The position numbers were made by a program, and so were the translations under genes. Shown one piece after another: positions 1-8,454 of a DNA stretch of 24,290 nt. The notes under the pieces are model-generated. The model did not search any database, was not told where the DNA came from, and worked only from the letters and a program-made list of their open reading frames with translations. The stretch is from NCBI GenBank assembly GCA_001460835.1, contig CYKH01001607.1, forward strand, positions 6,338 through 30,627. Reading direction: 5' to 3'. Positions within the stretch are counted from its first letter, which is position 1, and each line of letters starts with the position of its first letter. The stretch comes from Bodo saltans. Its lineage: Eukaryota; Euglenozoa; Kinetoplastea; Eubodonida; Bodonidae.

Positions 1-1
1 G

Positions 2-401
2 TCGATGTGGTCGGCGTGTGTGGCGCTGATGCTTGGCGTTGCGGAGGTTGCCCTGAGCGTTGTGCTGCGTGCGGCTTGAGATGTATGCGACTGTTGCTGT
101 GCTGTCGCTCGGCGTTGTTGGGAATGCGCTGGTGCTTGGTGGGTAGGCCACTGCTGCCGGTGGCGTGGTGAGTGTCGCTGCTGTGCTGGAGCTGGTCGCG
201 ATGGTGGCGCTGATGTTGAATGATCTTGAGTGTGCAACAGCTGTTAGGCTGCGTTCGATGCACCGTGCCACCGTCATTGAAACAAAGGCACTGACAAATG
301 GAGAGAAGAACTTCTCCTTACGGAGAATCAAGATCAGTGAAAGTTCGCAACTCGACACACTGGCTTTGTCGCAACTCGACACCCCAAGGATTCATCCATG
401 A
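2..401 (+). pseudogene. Frame-broken hydrophobic membrane-protein remnant (tentative)
   Basis: This GC-rich stretch at the left edge encodes three similar hydrophobic segments of about 20-25 residues that do not share one open frame. The first is in frame 2 (about 2-76) and ends at a TGA at 77-79. The second is in frame 3 (81-143) and ends at a TAG at 144-146. The third is in the same frame after that stop (about 159-230). Each is rich in Val, Ala and Leu and looks like a membrane helix. The third runs into a hydrophilic tail ending at 401, which contains a 14-bp direct repeat (345-358 and 369-382) encoding SQLDT twice. I read this as the decayed 3' end of a multi-pass membrane protein gene that begins outside the window. 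It could instead be non-coding GC-rich sequence. The family is not recognised. Confidence 0.25.
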
Positions 402-783
402 TGGTCGAGATCGAGTCAGTTGAGAACAGAAGAAACCAGATTGTGCACCTTGAAAAGTTAGTTCGAACAATTTGCCGCCATCGTGCGACTTTCCCCCCAG
501 AATAAAATATCGCTTTAAATAAAAGAAGCGTTCCTCCCATAACTTCATGCAAAAAGTTCTTTTTTGTCGGACTTCCAACAACAAGATAATTGGCGGAAAT
601 GGTGTGGCGAAGCCGTGCGTTTTTCCCCCCTTCTCCACGTCCTGAGTTGAGAAGGATATCTCATGAATATTTCATATTCTGAGTGAGAGTTAAGCAATTG
701 CTTCCGTGGCGCTGAAATGCGGAGTCAACGTGTGTGTGCGTCTGCTGATTTTTTTTCTCACCTTGTCATGAAAGTTGAAAGCA
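402..783. other. Gap upstream of the V-ATPase gene
   Basis: No supportable gene was seen on either strand. The composition drops to AT-rich after the GC-rich debris to its left. The last 35 bases hold the predicted trans-splice signal for the next gene. No tRNA- or snRNA-like structure was recognised by eye. Confidence 0.5.
749..774 (+). promoter_or_regulatory. Predicted spliced-leader acceptor for V-ATPase a
   Basis: A T-rich tract (749-766) is followed by AG at 773-774, the first AG after the tract. An ATG at 768-770 lies upstream of this AG and opens a 9-codon out-of-frame uORF. Splicing at 774 would remove it and leave 784 as the first ATG of the mRNA. This is inferred from the kinetoplastid consensus. 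Confidence 0.55.
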
Positions 784-3606
784 ATGATGAGCAATGAAAA
801 GCCGACTCACACTCCAGCCACAGCTCCCACACCACCAGTTTCAGGTGGAGGAGAAGCGGCCAGTGGCTTGTGGCGTTCAGAGACAATGGTCAAACTGGAC
901 ATGACGATGCCGCGCGACGCTACCCACGATACTGTGTTTCAATTAGGACTCCTTGGATGCTGCGAGTTTGTCGATGCTCAACCGAATACCCCAGCGTTTC
1001 AACGGCCATACACGTCAGACATCAGAAGGTGCGATGAGTCCCTTCGACGGCTGCGATATGTGGAGGGGTTCTTACAGCGGTACCATGTGCTGGTGCCGAC
1101 GTCTGCTCCAGAGACTGTTCTTCAACCGGGTACCACGTCAGCCTCGTCGACAACATCAGCAGCAACGAGGTCAGGGCGACTATCAACGCCTGCTCAAGGA
1201 CAAGCTGCCGCTCTTCAAGGCACTTCAGTTCCGTCGTTGCGTAAAAGAGATCGTGAAGAACAAAGCCCAACGGTTCCTCAGGCATCGATGCTGACTCTTG
1301 ACCGCGTGGAGGGTATGACGGAGTCACAGGAACGTGAGTTGCGTGGCATTGCCGACACGCTGACGGGATGTCGCCGAGAGGTGCGGAAACTAAAAGAGAC
1401 GATCCTCGTCAGCCGCGCATTGAGCAGTGAATCTGGTGGTGGGAGCTCAGGAACGTACGGCACAAGATCGACGACAAACGTGACGACGGCTGTTGCCGTG
1501 GGATCTTCTGGTGCTGTTGCCGCACCCCAGCAGCATTTTGTCGCTGGTATGTTTTCCAACGCGAAGCTTGAGACGCTTCATCGTTTGATCTATCGCGTAA
1601 GCAGGGGCAACGCAATGTTCCGACTTCACGGTGTTGAGGATGATGCTCCATGGCTCAACAGTGTTGACGATAGTGACGATGATGAGGACGACGCGGAGGA
1701 AGACGGCGGTCGCGATACTCGCAAAGGGGCGACGACGGACCTGACCGATGATGGCGACAGCGGCGTGTCTCAGTCTGTGTTTATTGTGTATTGCTACGCA
1801 CCACGAATGCTCGAGAAACTTCAACGTGTTTGCCTCAACACCGGCGGTCGATTGTTTGATGCTTCCACCGCTGCAAGTGAACGTCAACTGAGCGATGAAC
1901 TCGAGACTTTGACCAGCACATATCGCCAAACGAAACAGCAGCTCTACGAACTCCTTCAACGATGCGCTGGGCACCACGAGCACCACAGTCATTTCTTGCT
2001 AGTCGAGAGGGCTGTGCTGACCACAATGAATCTGTTCCGCTACACAGGCGTTATGTGCCGTGTCTCGTTGTGGATCCCAGCGCGTCGCGATTCTGATGTC
2101 CGGGCCGCGTTGATTGAGGGCACACGGTCCTCCCACGCCGAAGCGCCAACGCTCCTCTCAAAGAGTAAGTCCCAAGCGAACCCACCAACGTTCTTCGACA
2201 CCAACAAGTACATCTCCATCTTCCAAGGAATCGTTGATAGCTACGGCATCGCACGATACAAAGAAGTAAATCCTGGCGTCTTTACCATCGTCACGTTCCC
2301 CTACTTGTTCGGGATCATGTACGGTGATGTTGGGCACGGGGTACTGCTCACGATGTTTGCCATTGGACTCATCGCCGCGGAGTCGCGTGTCGAGGGGAAG
2401 AAGCAGAATGAAATCTTTGCCATGATTTTCTCCGGACGGTATTTGCTGCTGCTGATGGGCCTCTTTGCCACGTACGTTGGATTGCTGTACAATGACTTCT
2501 TTGGCTATTCCGTCGGATTGTTCCCGTCGTCGTACACGTGGCCGGAGTTGCCGCTGACAACGGTAGGGGGAGGAGGTTCATCTGGACCGTCTGGTGTGGT
2601 TCACCCGCTCAACCCCAACGGCAGGCCCAGCGTGAAGCCGGACACCGTCTACCCCTTCGGTATCGATGTGGCGTGGGCCGAAACGGAAAACAAGCTGGAG
2701 TACTACAATTCTATCAAAATGAAGTGCGCCGTGATTGTTGGCATTATTCAAATGCTTGTGGGGATTTTACTATCGGCGATGAATTACATTCGTCGAAAGG
2801 AGACATACAAGTTGGTTTGTATTTTCATCCCGGAATTCATCTTCTTGTCGTGCACGTTCGGTTACATGGCGATCTTAATTGTCGTCAAGTGGTGCACGGT
2901 GTGGGAGAGCACGTACGATGCGCCGTCGTTGCTGGAAACCATGACGAACTTTTTCCTCAGCCCTGGTACTGTCACGAAGCCGTTGTTTGAGGGTCAAGGG
3001 GCCCTGCAAGCGTTTTTGCTTTTGCTTGCGTTTTCGACGACGCCGGTGATGCTCTTAGTCGCCCCGCGCATGGAAATGCGCGCTGAACAGAGAAAGCTCC
3101 GCCATCGGCCTGCACAATCGTGCGTCGACGAAGCGACGACTTCCGATGAGCGCAGTGGATTGGCTCCGCAGCAAGACGAGAACGGTGCCGACGATCATGA
3201 TGACGAACACGACGACGATGACGACGACGCAGTACCGCATGACAGCACTGAGATCACCATCCACTACATCATTCACACCATTGAGTTTGTACTCGGAGCG
3301 GTGTCCAATACAGCGTCGTACCTTCGACTGTGGGCATTGTCCTTGGCGCATGCACAACTTTCTGAGGTGTTCTTTCGTTTCGGCGTCGTGCAGACGTTGG
3401 GGATGGATACGTCGGGCGTGTTCACGGTGGTAGGTGCTGGGGTGTGGTTTGGTGCCACGATTGGAGTGCTGCTTGGTATGGAGGCCCTTTCTGCGTTTCT
3501 GCACAGTCTGCGATTGCACTGGGTTGAATTTCAGACCAAGTTTTACCAAGGAGATGGCGTTGCCTTCAACCCAATGGATCTTGTTGCCCTGCACCTTCAA
3601 AACTGA
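784..3606 (+). CDS. VPH1: V-type H+-ATPase subunit a (V0 sector)
   Basis: This is the membrane subunit of the vacuolar proton pump. It forms the proton half-channels against the c-ring and acidifies acidocalcisomes, endosomes and the contractile vacuole (family knowledge). The 940-aa product has a cytosolic N-terminal half starting with the family motif around WRSETMVKLDM and DTVFQLGLLG. A membrane half follows, with EVNPGVFTIVTFPYLFG and MYGDVGHG. The family's most conserved block is NTASYLRLWALSLAHAQLS; its Arg848 corresponds to the essential proton-channel arginine. The C-terminus keeps LHWVEFQTKFY. It is about 100 residues longer than typical relatives, because of a low-complexity loop at about 115-170, an acidic loop at about 295-326 and a Asp/His-rich loop at about 798-821. 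I start at 784 because it is the first ATG after the predicted splice AG at 773-774; 787 is also ATG. Family assignment is secure. Confidence 0.97.
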   Translation: MMSNEKPTHTPATAPTPPVSGGGEAASGLWRSETMVKLDMTMPRDATHDTVFQLGLLGCCEFVDAQPNTPAFQRPYTSDIRRCDESLRRLRYVEGFLQRYHVLVPTSAPETVLQPGTTSASSTTSAATRSGRLSTPAQGQAAALQGTSVPSLRKRDREEQSPTVPQASMLTLDRVEGMTESQERELRGIADTLTGCRREVRKLKETILVSRALSSESGGGSSGTYGTRSTTNVTTAVAVGSSGAVAAPQQHFVAGMFSNAKLETLHRLIYRVSRGNAMFRLHGVEDDAPWLNSVDDSDDDEDDAEEDGGRDTRKGATTDLTDDGDSGVSQSVFIVYCYAPRMLEKLQRVCLNTGGRLFDASTAASERQLSDELETLTSTYRQTKQQLYELLQRCAGHHEHHSHFLLVERAVLTTMNLFRYTGVMCRVSLWIPARRDSDVRAALIEGTRSSHAEAPTLLSKSKSQANPPTFFDTNKYISIFQGIVDSYGIARYKEVNPGVFTIVTFPYLFGIMYGDVGHGVLLTMFAIGLIAAESRVEGKKQNEIFAMIFSGRYLLLLMGLFATYVGLLYNDFFGYSVGLFPSSYTWPELPLTTVGGGGSSGPSGVVHPLNPNGRPSVKPDTVYPFGIDVAWAETENKLEYYNSIKMKCAVIVGIIQMLVGILLSAMNYIRRKETYKLVCIFIPEFIFLSCTFGYMAILIVVKWCTVWESTYDAPSLLETMTNFFLSPGTVTKPLFEGQGALQAFLLLLAFSTTPVMLLVAPRMEMRAEQRKLRHRPAQSCVDEATTSDERSGLAPQQDENGADDHDDEHDDDDDDAVPHDSTEITIHYIIHTIEFVLGAVSNTASYLRLWALSLAHAQLSEVFFRFGVVQTLGMDTSGVFTVVGAGVWFGATIGVLLGMEALSAFLHSLRLHWVEFQTKFYQGDGVAFNPMDLVALHLQN

Positions 3607-3945
3607 TTGTGCGTTATCAAGAAGGATGTAGGGTGTTCAAACCACCACTACGATTGCTAGTTGCATACTTATTTAGAAACAAAAAAAGCAAACCAAAGGA
3701 GAAATGAGAGGAGTTTCGTCGGAAGAATCGTTGCAAATTACATGAAGGACCGCACTGATTCTGTTTGCTAATGCACTTAAAAACTAGATTTGCGATCATT
3801 TGACACTTTTTTCTCTCCCCTTTTTGAAACTTTACGAAACGTTTGATACAGGAGCATCTCTTTTTTTCCGGCGAGATATTTCATATTTCCCCTCTCACAC
3901 ACGGAATACACACAATTACCCCTCCTATTTTCCCTACACAAAAGA
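3607..3945. other. Gap between V-ATPase a and the 268-aa protein
   Basis: This is 339 bases of 3' and 5' untranslated sequence. It holds A-rich stretches near 3675-3705, a strong T tract at 3861-3867 and a second, C/T-rich stretch at 3890-3935. No gene or RNA was recognised. Confidence 0.5.
3857..3875 (+). promoter_or_regulatory. Predicted spliced-leader acceptor for the 268-aa protein
   Basis: A pyrimidine tract (3857-3869) is followed by AG at 3874-3875. A second tract with AG at 3943-3944 is also possible but would leave only one base before the ATG. No ATG lies between the two AGs, so both choices give the start at 3946. Confidence 0.45.
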
Positions 3946-4752
3946 ATGGCATCGCTCCACTCCATCACGCTCGACGAGGAGGGCTGTTCGCACTATTACT
4001 TGTGCAATATTAGCCGGATCCCAATCTCAATGCCGTTGCAAATGGTGGCGGACTTTATTGTCCCCAAGCAGACGTCCTCGATCGTTGCGGAGCTGGAGAC
4101 GCTGGGAGTTCGCATCGTACCGCACAAGCTCCATTGTTATAAGGAAACGCTTCCCACAAAGTTTGGTTTCGTGTCGTACTTTCTGCACCACAAAGCGGAG
4201 GGGTCGCGTGACGATGAAAAGATTCATCAGTTGTTTGTGCAGTGGGCCACCACGGAGCTTCCAAAACAGACGGAATGCGATGTTCGCATTCGTCTTGCTC
4301 AACCTCTGAATTGCTGTCAATCTGGACCCTTTCTGCGACACCTGCACGCATCGTCGAAGGCATTGGCGAAGGAAGGCGGCGCGTTAGACGTTAAAAAGAT
4401 GGAAACATTTCTCTTGTCACACATCACGTTCTTCACGCAGGCGGAACTTGAGGAGTCTGCGGGTGCTGCAGGTTCACCGACGATCCGGAGAGTTGCATCT
4501 GAGAGTGAGTCTTGGGGCGTCGTCGGCACGATCGCTCCCTCCACGATTCCTGCGGTAGAGCTTGGTTGGCTGCGGAAGGAGCTGCCAGCTCATTTCCCCA
4601 AGGTGGCTGATGTGTCGTCCTTGGAAACATTTTTCTATGAAATTTTAGGTTCTTTGGTTGCGGTGGTGAGCGCTGAAGGCAGCGATGGTGCTGCTGTCGT
4701 GGAAATCGAATCACCCATCGCTACTGGCGCTGTGCCACCGGTCCCCAAATAA
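3946..4752 (+). CDS. Unrecognised 268-aa protein, probably soluble
   Basis: I do not recognise this family. The frame is clean from the first ATG after the splice signal to a TAA just before an A-rich 3' region. Codon use resembles the neighbours, and the gene sits in the normal polycistron spacing, so it is probably real. The product has no signal peptide and no convincing membrane segment. The N-terminal 150 residues look like a compact mixed alpha/beta fold with a Cys/His-containing start (EEGCSHYYLC) and a block around FGFVSYFLHHKAEG. A Ser/Ala-rich linker lies at about 170-185 (ESAGAAGSPTIRR). A second helical block (about 200-245, LGWLRKELPAHFPKV) is followed by a hydrophobic then Pro-rich tail. 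It may be a kinetoplastid-specific conserved hypothetical protein. No function is proposed. Confidence 0.8.
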   Translation: MASLHSITLDEEGCSHYYLCNISRIPISMPLQMVADFIVPKQTSSIVAELETLGVRIVPHKLHCYKETLPTKFGFVSYFLHHKAEGSRDDEKIHQLFVQWATTELPKQTECDVRIRLAQPLNCCQSGPFLRHLHASSKALAKEGGALDVKKMETFLLSHITFFTQAELEESAGAAGSPTIRRVASESESWGVVGTIAPSTIPAVELGWLRKELPAHFPKVADVSSLETFFYEILGSLVAVVSAEGSDGAAVVEIESPIATGAVPPVPK

Positions 4753-4861
4753 AACAAAAGGACAACACAACACAAAAGACAAATGAAAAAAAAGAGAACG
4801 GTGATCAAGGTTTTGTCAATTGTTTTCTCTTGCGCCAACAAAATAAGAAATCAAAAACGTC

Positions 4862-4947
4862 GTTTTTTTTGATTTCTTGTTCGCTGCACTTGCTATCATG
4901 TCGACTGTTACCTCGCTGCTTTTTTAACTCCCCCGTTGTGCATGAAG
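4862..4947 (+). promoter_or_regulatory. Predicted spliced-leader acceptor for ELO
   Basis: A long pyrimidine-rich stretch (4862-4940) contains no AG. The first AG is at 4946-4947, two bases before the ATG at 4950. Two ATGs (about 4898 and at 4942, the latter opening a two-codon ORF) lie upstream of the AG and would be removed by splicing. Confidence 0.6.
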
Positions 4948-4949
4948 TA

Positions 4950-5927
4950 ATGCTGTCTAATATCGACTTTGGCGCTGTCGCCAGGGCAATCGAGCTGCCC
5001 GACGCAGTCCTCACGACCGTGTCCTCCACGGCGTACTCTATCTTCGGAGGCGGTGCTGACGCCTTTGACGCTCTGTTGAACCAGGTTGCCCCAGGTCCGT
5101 TTGCGTATTTGAATAATTATTTCGCCGAGAATCAACATCCCCTCGCCGCACGACTTCCGTTGATGAAGATATCCTACGTGCTGTTTGCCTTGATCGTCTA
5201 CGCCGTTGCACTTATTGTGCTGTACCCTGTTGGCAAGGTGCTCGGCAAGCGCAAGCACCGCCTCCTCGGCCTCGTCCACAACTGCTTCCTGTTTCTTCTG
5301 TCTTGGTATATGTGCGCCTCCATTGGACTCACTGCCATCGCTGCAGGTTACACTCTCTGGAACAACGCCGCTGGTGTTGACGGTGAGCACGACTGGCGCA
5401 TGGCCAAGCTGATTTGGCTTTTCTACGTGAGCAAGTTGCCCGAGTTCGTCGACACGTTCCTCATGATGTTGAAGCAGAACTACCGACAGATTTCGTTCCT
5501 TCACTTGTACCACCACAGCACTATCTTCGTGATTTGGTTTATTGTCACGAACAAGGCCCCCGGTGGTGAGGCGTACTGGAGTGCCATGGCAAACTCTGGT
5601 GTCCACGTTGTCATGTACGGTTACTATTTCGGAACGATGCTGTTCGAGTCCGGCCCGATCCGTAACTTCCTCAACGCATTCAAATTCTTTATCACCAAGG
5701 GTCAGATGACTCAGTTCGCACTGAACTGCGTGCAATCCGCCTATGACTTGAATGTCCCTGTCAAGCCCAACTACCCCACCGAGCTCATTCACCTGCTGTT
5801 CTGGTACATGTTGACGTTGTTGGCGCTGTTCGGTAACTTCTTGATCAAGAACAAGAACAGCGGTAAGAACCCCGCAGGTTCTCCCACGTCCCCACTGCCA
5901 CAGAAGGCCAGCAAGAAGCTGCGCTAA
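4950..5927 (+). CDS. ELO-family fatty acid elongase, PUFA type
   Basis: This is the condensing enzyme (3-ketoacyl-CoA synthase) of ER fatty acid elongation. The 325-aa product has about seven hydrophobic segments and all the ELO boxes: KLPEFVDTFLMMLK, the histidine box HLYHH (His185, His188, His189), HVVMYGYYF and TKGQMTQF. A Gln at 180, five residues before the histidine box, is the position that in the family tends to mark elongases acting on polyunsaturated rather than saturated chains. Substrate type is therefore an inference. The C-terminus ends KKLR, matching the KKxx ER-retrieval signal. The frame stays open upstream to 4830, but that stretch is the pyrimidine tract and lies before the only good splice AG, so I start at 4950. 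A relative of trypanosomatid ELO4 is possible. Confidence 0.95.
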   Translation: MLSNIDFGAVARAIELPDAVLTTVSSTAYSIFGGGADAFDALLNQVAPGPFAYLNNYFAENQHPLAARLPLMKISYVLFALIVYAVALIVLYPVGKVLGKRKHRLLGLVHNCFLFLLSWYMCASIGLTAIAAGYTLWNNAAGVDGEHDWRMAKLIWLFYVSKLPEFVDTFLMMLKQNYRQISFLHLYHHSTIFVIWFIVTNKAPGGEAYWSAMANSGVHVVMYGYYFGTMLFESGPIRNFLNAFKFFITKGQMTQFALNCVQSAYDLNVPVKPNYPTELIHLLFWYMLTLLALFGNFLIKNKNSGKNPAGSPTSPLPQKASKKLR

Positions 5928-6228
5928 AGAGAGGGTATCAAAGAGGCAACAATGCACGGAAGGAAGGAACGAAAGTCTTCACATTGTTACCGTGCTCGTG
6001 TAAGTTTGTGTGTGTATGCAATAAAGTTTGAAGAAACATGACAAAACAAACAAACAAAAAATATATCAAAACATACATCAACAACAATAACGACAACAAA
6101 ATGAAAAGAGCTTTTCTTGGTTGAGCATTGATCCAACTGACATGTTTCATCTGCGTTGAACAGGAAAACCAAAAACACACACACAAAAAAAGGAAAAAGA
6201 CGACACTTTTCCATTCGCACACGGACAA
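5928..6228. other. Gap between ELO and the MORN/EF-hand gene
   Basis: This is 301 bases, unusually A/C-rich between about 6040 and 6105. No gene was seen. The only pyrimidine-rich stretch is short (about 6145-6157), with AG at 6162-6163. That makes the acceptor of the MORN gene weaker than the others in this window. Confidence 0.4.
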
Positions 6229-8256
6229 ATGAACGTCATTCGTCGAGCCCAAGCTCAGGCAGCCCACGGTAACGACGCCAACCGTCGCCACGTGCAAGAA
6301 GAAGAGCACCAGCGGTCTACTCTAGAGGACGGTGAACTGGTATGGATTGGTGAGTACAAAAATAGAGATGTGCGGTCGTACAAACTCACCAAGGGCGATA
6401 AGACGCTGATGTCGGATAAGGAACAAAAACTGTTCGCACGCACTCCCTATGAGCGCGGATTCGCGGAGCACATTTATGAAGGTCAGATGAAGCCTGCAGA
6501 GCGTTCACGACCCGATCCTCGTGATCCTCGCGCAGCGACTCGTGAGGGGCAAGGCATCACGTGGTACCCCAACGGTTCTATGTTCGAAGGTGGCTGGCGT
6601 AACGATGTCCGCCACGGGTTTGGCTACATGAGTTGTCATACTGGTTTCAAGTACTCCGGGGAGTGGCAGCACGATGCCCCTGAGGGAAAGGGCTACGATT
6701 CGATTCCCAGCGGCACAACATACGACGGGTCATTTTCAAACGGTAATCCTTCTGGAAGCGGCGTTTTGCTGTACGATGTCGCCCACCCAAATTATCGTTA
6801 CGAAGGTGAATTCCTGAACGGATTTCGTCATGGAAAAGGCGCAATCTTCTACGAAAACGGAGATGTATTTGCGGGAACGTTCGACATGGGGAAACGCCAT
6901 GGCCGCGGGATTACATCGACGTCAAATTATGGCAGGGAGACACAATATGAAACCGATTGGGAGCAGGATGTTCTTGTCAAAGGTCCTAGCTGCATTCAAA
7001 GCACGAAGCGAGTGAAGAAGCCGAAGCCACACATCCCATTCCGGACGCAAGGCCATCTCGTTGCTGCGGACTTGACCAAGTGGTCCGTCAAAGACGACGT
7101 CACCGAGCTGACTCTCGATCATTTTATGAGAATCAAGTTAGGCTTTGAAGGTCTCGATGTGCACGCCACCGGCTCTCTCACCACACCTGAGTTGGTTGCC
7201 GTGTGGGGCTCTGGAAGCGTTGCGATGCTCGAAAAGCTGGACGCGGATGGGAATGGGACGGTGGAACTAGACGAAATCTTTGCGGCGTGGTATCCCAACG
7301 TTCCTGCGCACAACATTTTACGGTTTATGCAGCAGAATATCAACCCCCGCGTGTTGCTTCGTCTTCGAGGAATGCTCAACGGAGTTCGCGACGAATTGGA
7401 GTGCGGGTTTCTGCAAGTGTGTGGCGTGCAGGATCCCGCATCGAGTGATACAGATCCAGCACTCCATCTACGACAACTTGAGGCACGTGATTTCAAAATT
7501 GGTGGCGAGAAGTTTACTACCGCGAGTTACTCTGCAGCGAAGCAACTTTTTGACCCTCCCCATTTGCTAGAGATTTTAGAAGTCTGGTATCCCAACATCC
7601 CAGAATCGACACTCACGCGTTACGAACAGACGTCGATTGATCCCCACGAGCTGGCGCTGATCAAGCGAGATTTCTTTCGTCTATCGAGAAATGGCTTGCA
7701 ACTTCCCATCGATCAGTTTGAAGAGGCCCAAGAGTTGTTCCAGGGACGCATTGCAAAACAGCACGAAGAGAATGAGATGCGTCGCATCGAAGCGCTGAAT
7801 GCTGCCGCAATGATTGGCAACACAATGCTCGCTGGGCTTTCTGGCGCACCGCCCACTTCCAAGCGCCTTGAGGCCGCCGCAGGCAAAGACAAAGCAAAGG
7901 ACGATGACGACGAAACGGCGAGCATTTCCGGTTCTACCGTTGCCCCCACAGCGGTAAACAAAGAAGGAAGCATCAATGACAACGCGATCGAGCGAGAGAT
8001 GGAAGAGGGATTCTTCAAGGAGCAACCCGAGTGGCGCATTGGCAACTCGATTCGTCTGTCCGTGGCGCTGCTGAAAGATATCGATAAGTTTGAGGCTCGC
8101 TCCCACGGTGCAGTGTCGATCCAACAGTTGCTGAGATACTGCTACCCAAACGCGCGCTGCAAGAGAATGCAGGAGATTCTATCCACACGGAAGAAGGGCA
8201 TGCCCCCGGCAGCCAGCGCACCGTGCACGTGCACCATTTGTACTGTAGCAGAGTGA
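6229..8256 (+). CDS. MORN-repeat and EF-hand protein
   Basis: The 675-aa protein has six MORN repeats at about residues 82-228 (units such as YEGEFLNGFRHGKG and MFEGGWRNDVRHGFG). MORN repeats are elongated beta modules common at protist membranes and cytoskeletal collars. An EF-hand pair follows. The first loop (310-321) is degenerate at several ligand positions. The second (Asp338-Glu349, DADGNGTVELDE) has every calcium ligand. Downstream are two more divergent EF-hand-like modules. Three of the modules end in a shared motif: WYPNVP at 354, WYPNIP at 453 and CYPNAR at 638. A low-complexity linker lies at about 545-585. There is no signal peptide or membrane helix. A calcium-responsive flagellar or cortical scaffold is a reasonable guess from domain content only. 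The start is the first good ATG after a weak splice site. Confidence 0.92.
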   Translation: MNVIRRAQAQAAHGNDANRRHVQEEEHQRSTLEDGELVWIGEYKNRDVRSYKLTKGDKTLMSDKEQKLFARTPYERGFAEHIYEGQMKPAERSRPDPRDPRAATREGQGITWYPNGSMFEGGWRNDVRHGFGYMSCHTGFKYSGEWQHDAPEGKGYDSIPSGTTYDGSFSNGNPSGSGVLLYDVAHPNYRYEGEFLNGFRHGKGAIFYENGDVFAGTFDMGKRHGRGITSTSNYGRETQYETDWEQDVLVKGPSCIQSTKRVKKPKPHIPFRTQGHLVAADLTKWSVKDDVTELTLDHFMRIKLGFEGLDVHATGSLTTPELVAVWGSGSVAMLEKLDADGNGTVELDEIFAAWYPNVPAHNILRFMQQNINPRVLLRLRGMLNGVRDELECGFLQVCGVQDPASSDTDPALHLRQLEARDFKIGGEKFTTASYSAAKQLFDPPHLLEILEVWYPNIPESTLTRYEQTSIDPHELALIKRDFFRLSRNGLQLPIDQFEEAQELFQGRIAKQHEENEMRRIEALNAAAMIGNTMLAGLSGAPPTSKRLEAAAGKDKAKDDDDETASISGSTVAPTAVNKEGSINDNAIEREMEEGFFKEQPEWRIGNSIRLSVALLKDIDKFEARSHGAVSIQQLLRYCYPNARCKRMQEILSTRKKGMPPAASAPCTCTICTVAE

Positions 8257-8427
8257 TCAAATATCGGAGGATGGGGACAAAACAAGAACACGCTGGCATT
8301 TCTCACTCCGGAGGCAAGCTGATGATATTCGTTGATGATAATTATTTTCTTTACCATCCCTCAAGATAGCACACATACACACAAAATAGATTTTGTTTTG
8401 GGTCTTATTCCCACCGAGTTTACTGTA

Positions 8428-8446
8428 GATTTTTTTGACGTCGCAG
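8428..8446 (+). promoter_or_regulatory. Predicted spliced-leader acceptor for the 307-aa membrane protein
   Basis: T tract 8430-8436, then AG at 8445-8446, then the ATG at 8455. An upstream tract with AG at about 8364-8365 is also good. No ATG lies between, so both predict the start at 8455 rather than further upstream. Confidence 0.5.
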
Positions 8447-8454
8447 AAGAGTGT

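Noticed and set aside
1447-1992. A 181-codon minus-strand frame inside V-ATPase a (and another at 3055-3600)
   Set aside because: Both overlap confidently identified coding sequence and show no family features.
4908-5957. A 349-codon open frame on the minus strand opposite ELO
   Set aside because: It mirrors the ELO gene, has no recognisable domain, starts in the splice tract region and would be the only minus-strand gene. It is explained by codon bias in the real gene.
5998-6030. AATAAA near 6020 as a polyadenylation signal for ELO
   Set aside because: Kinetoplastid polyadenylation is coupled to the downstream splice site and does not depend on this hexamer.
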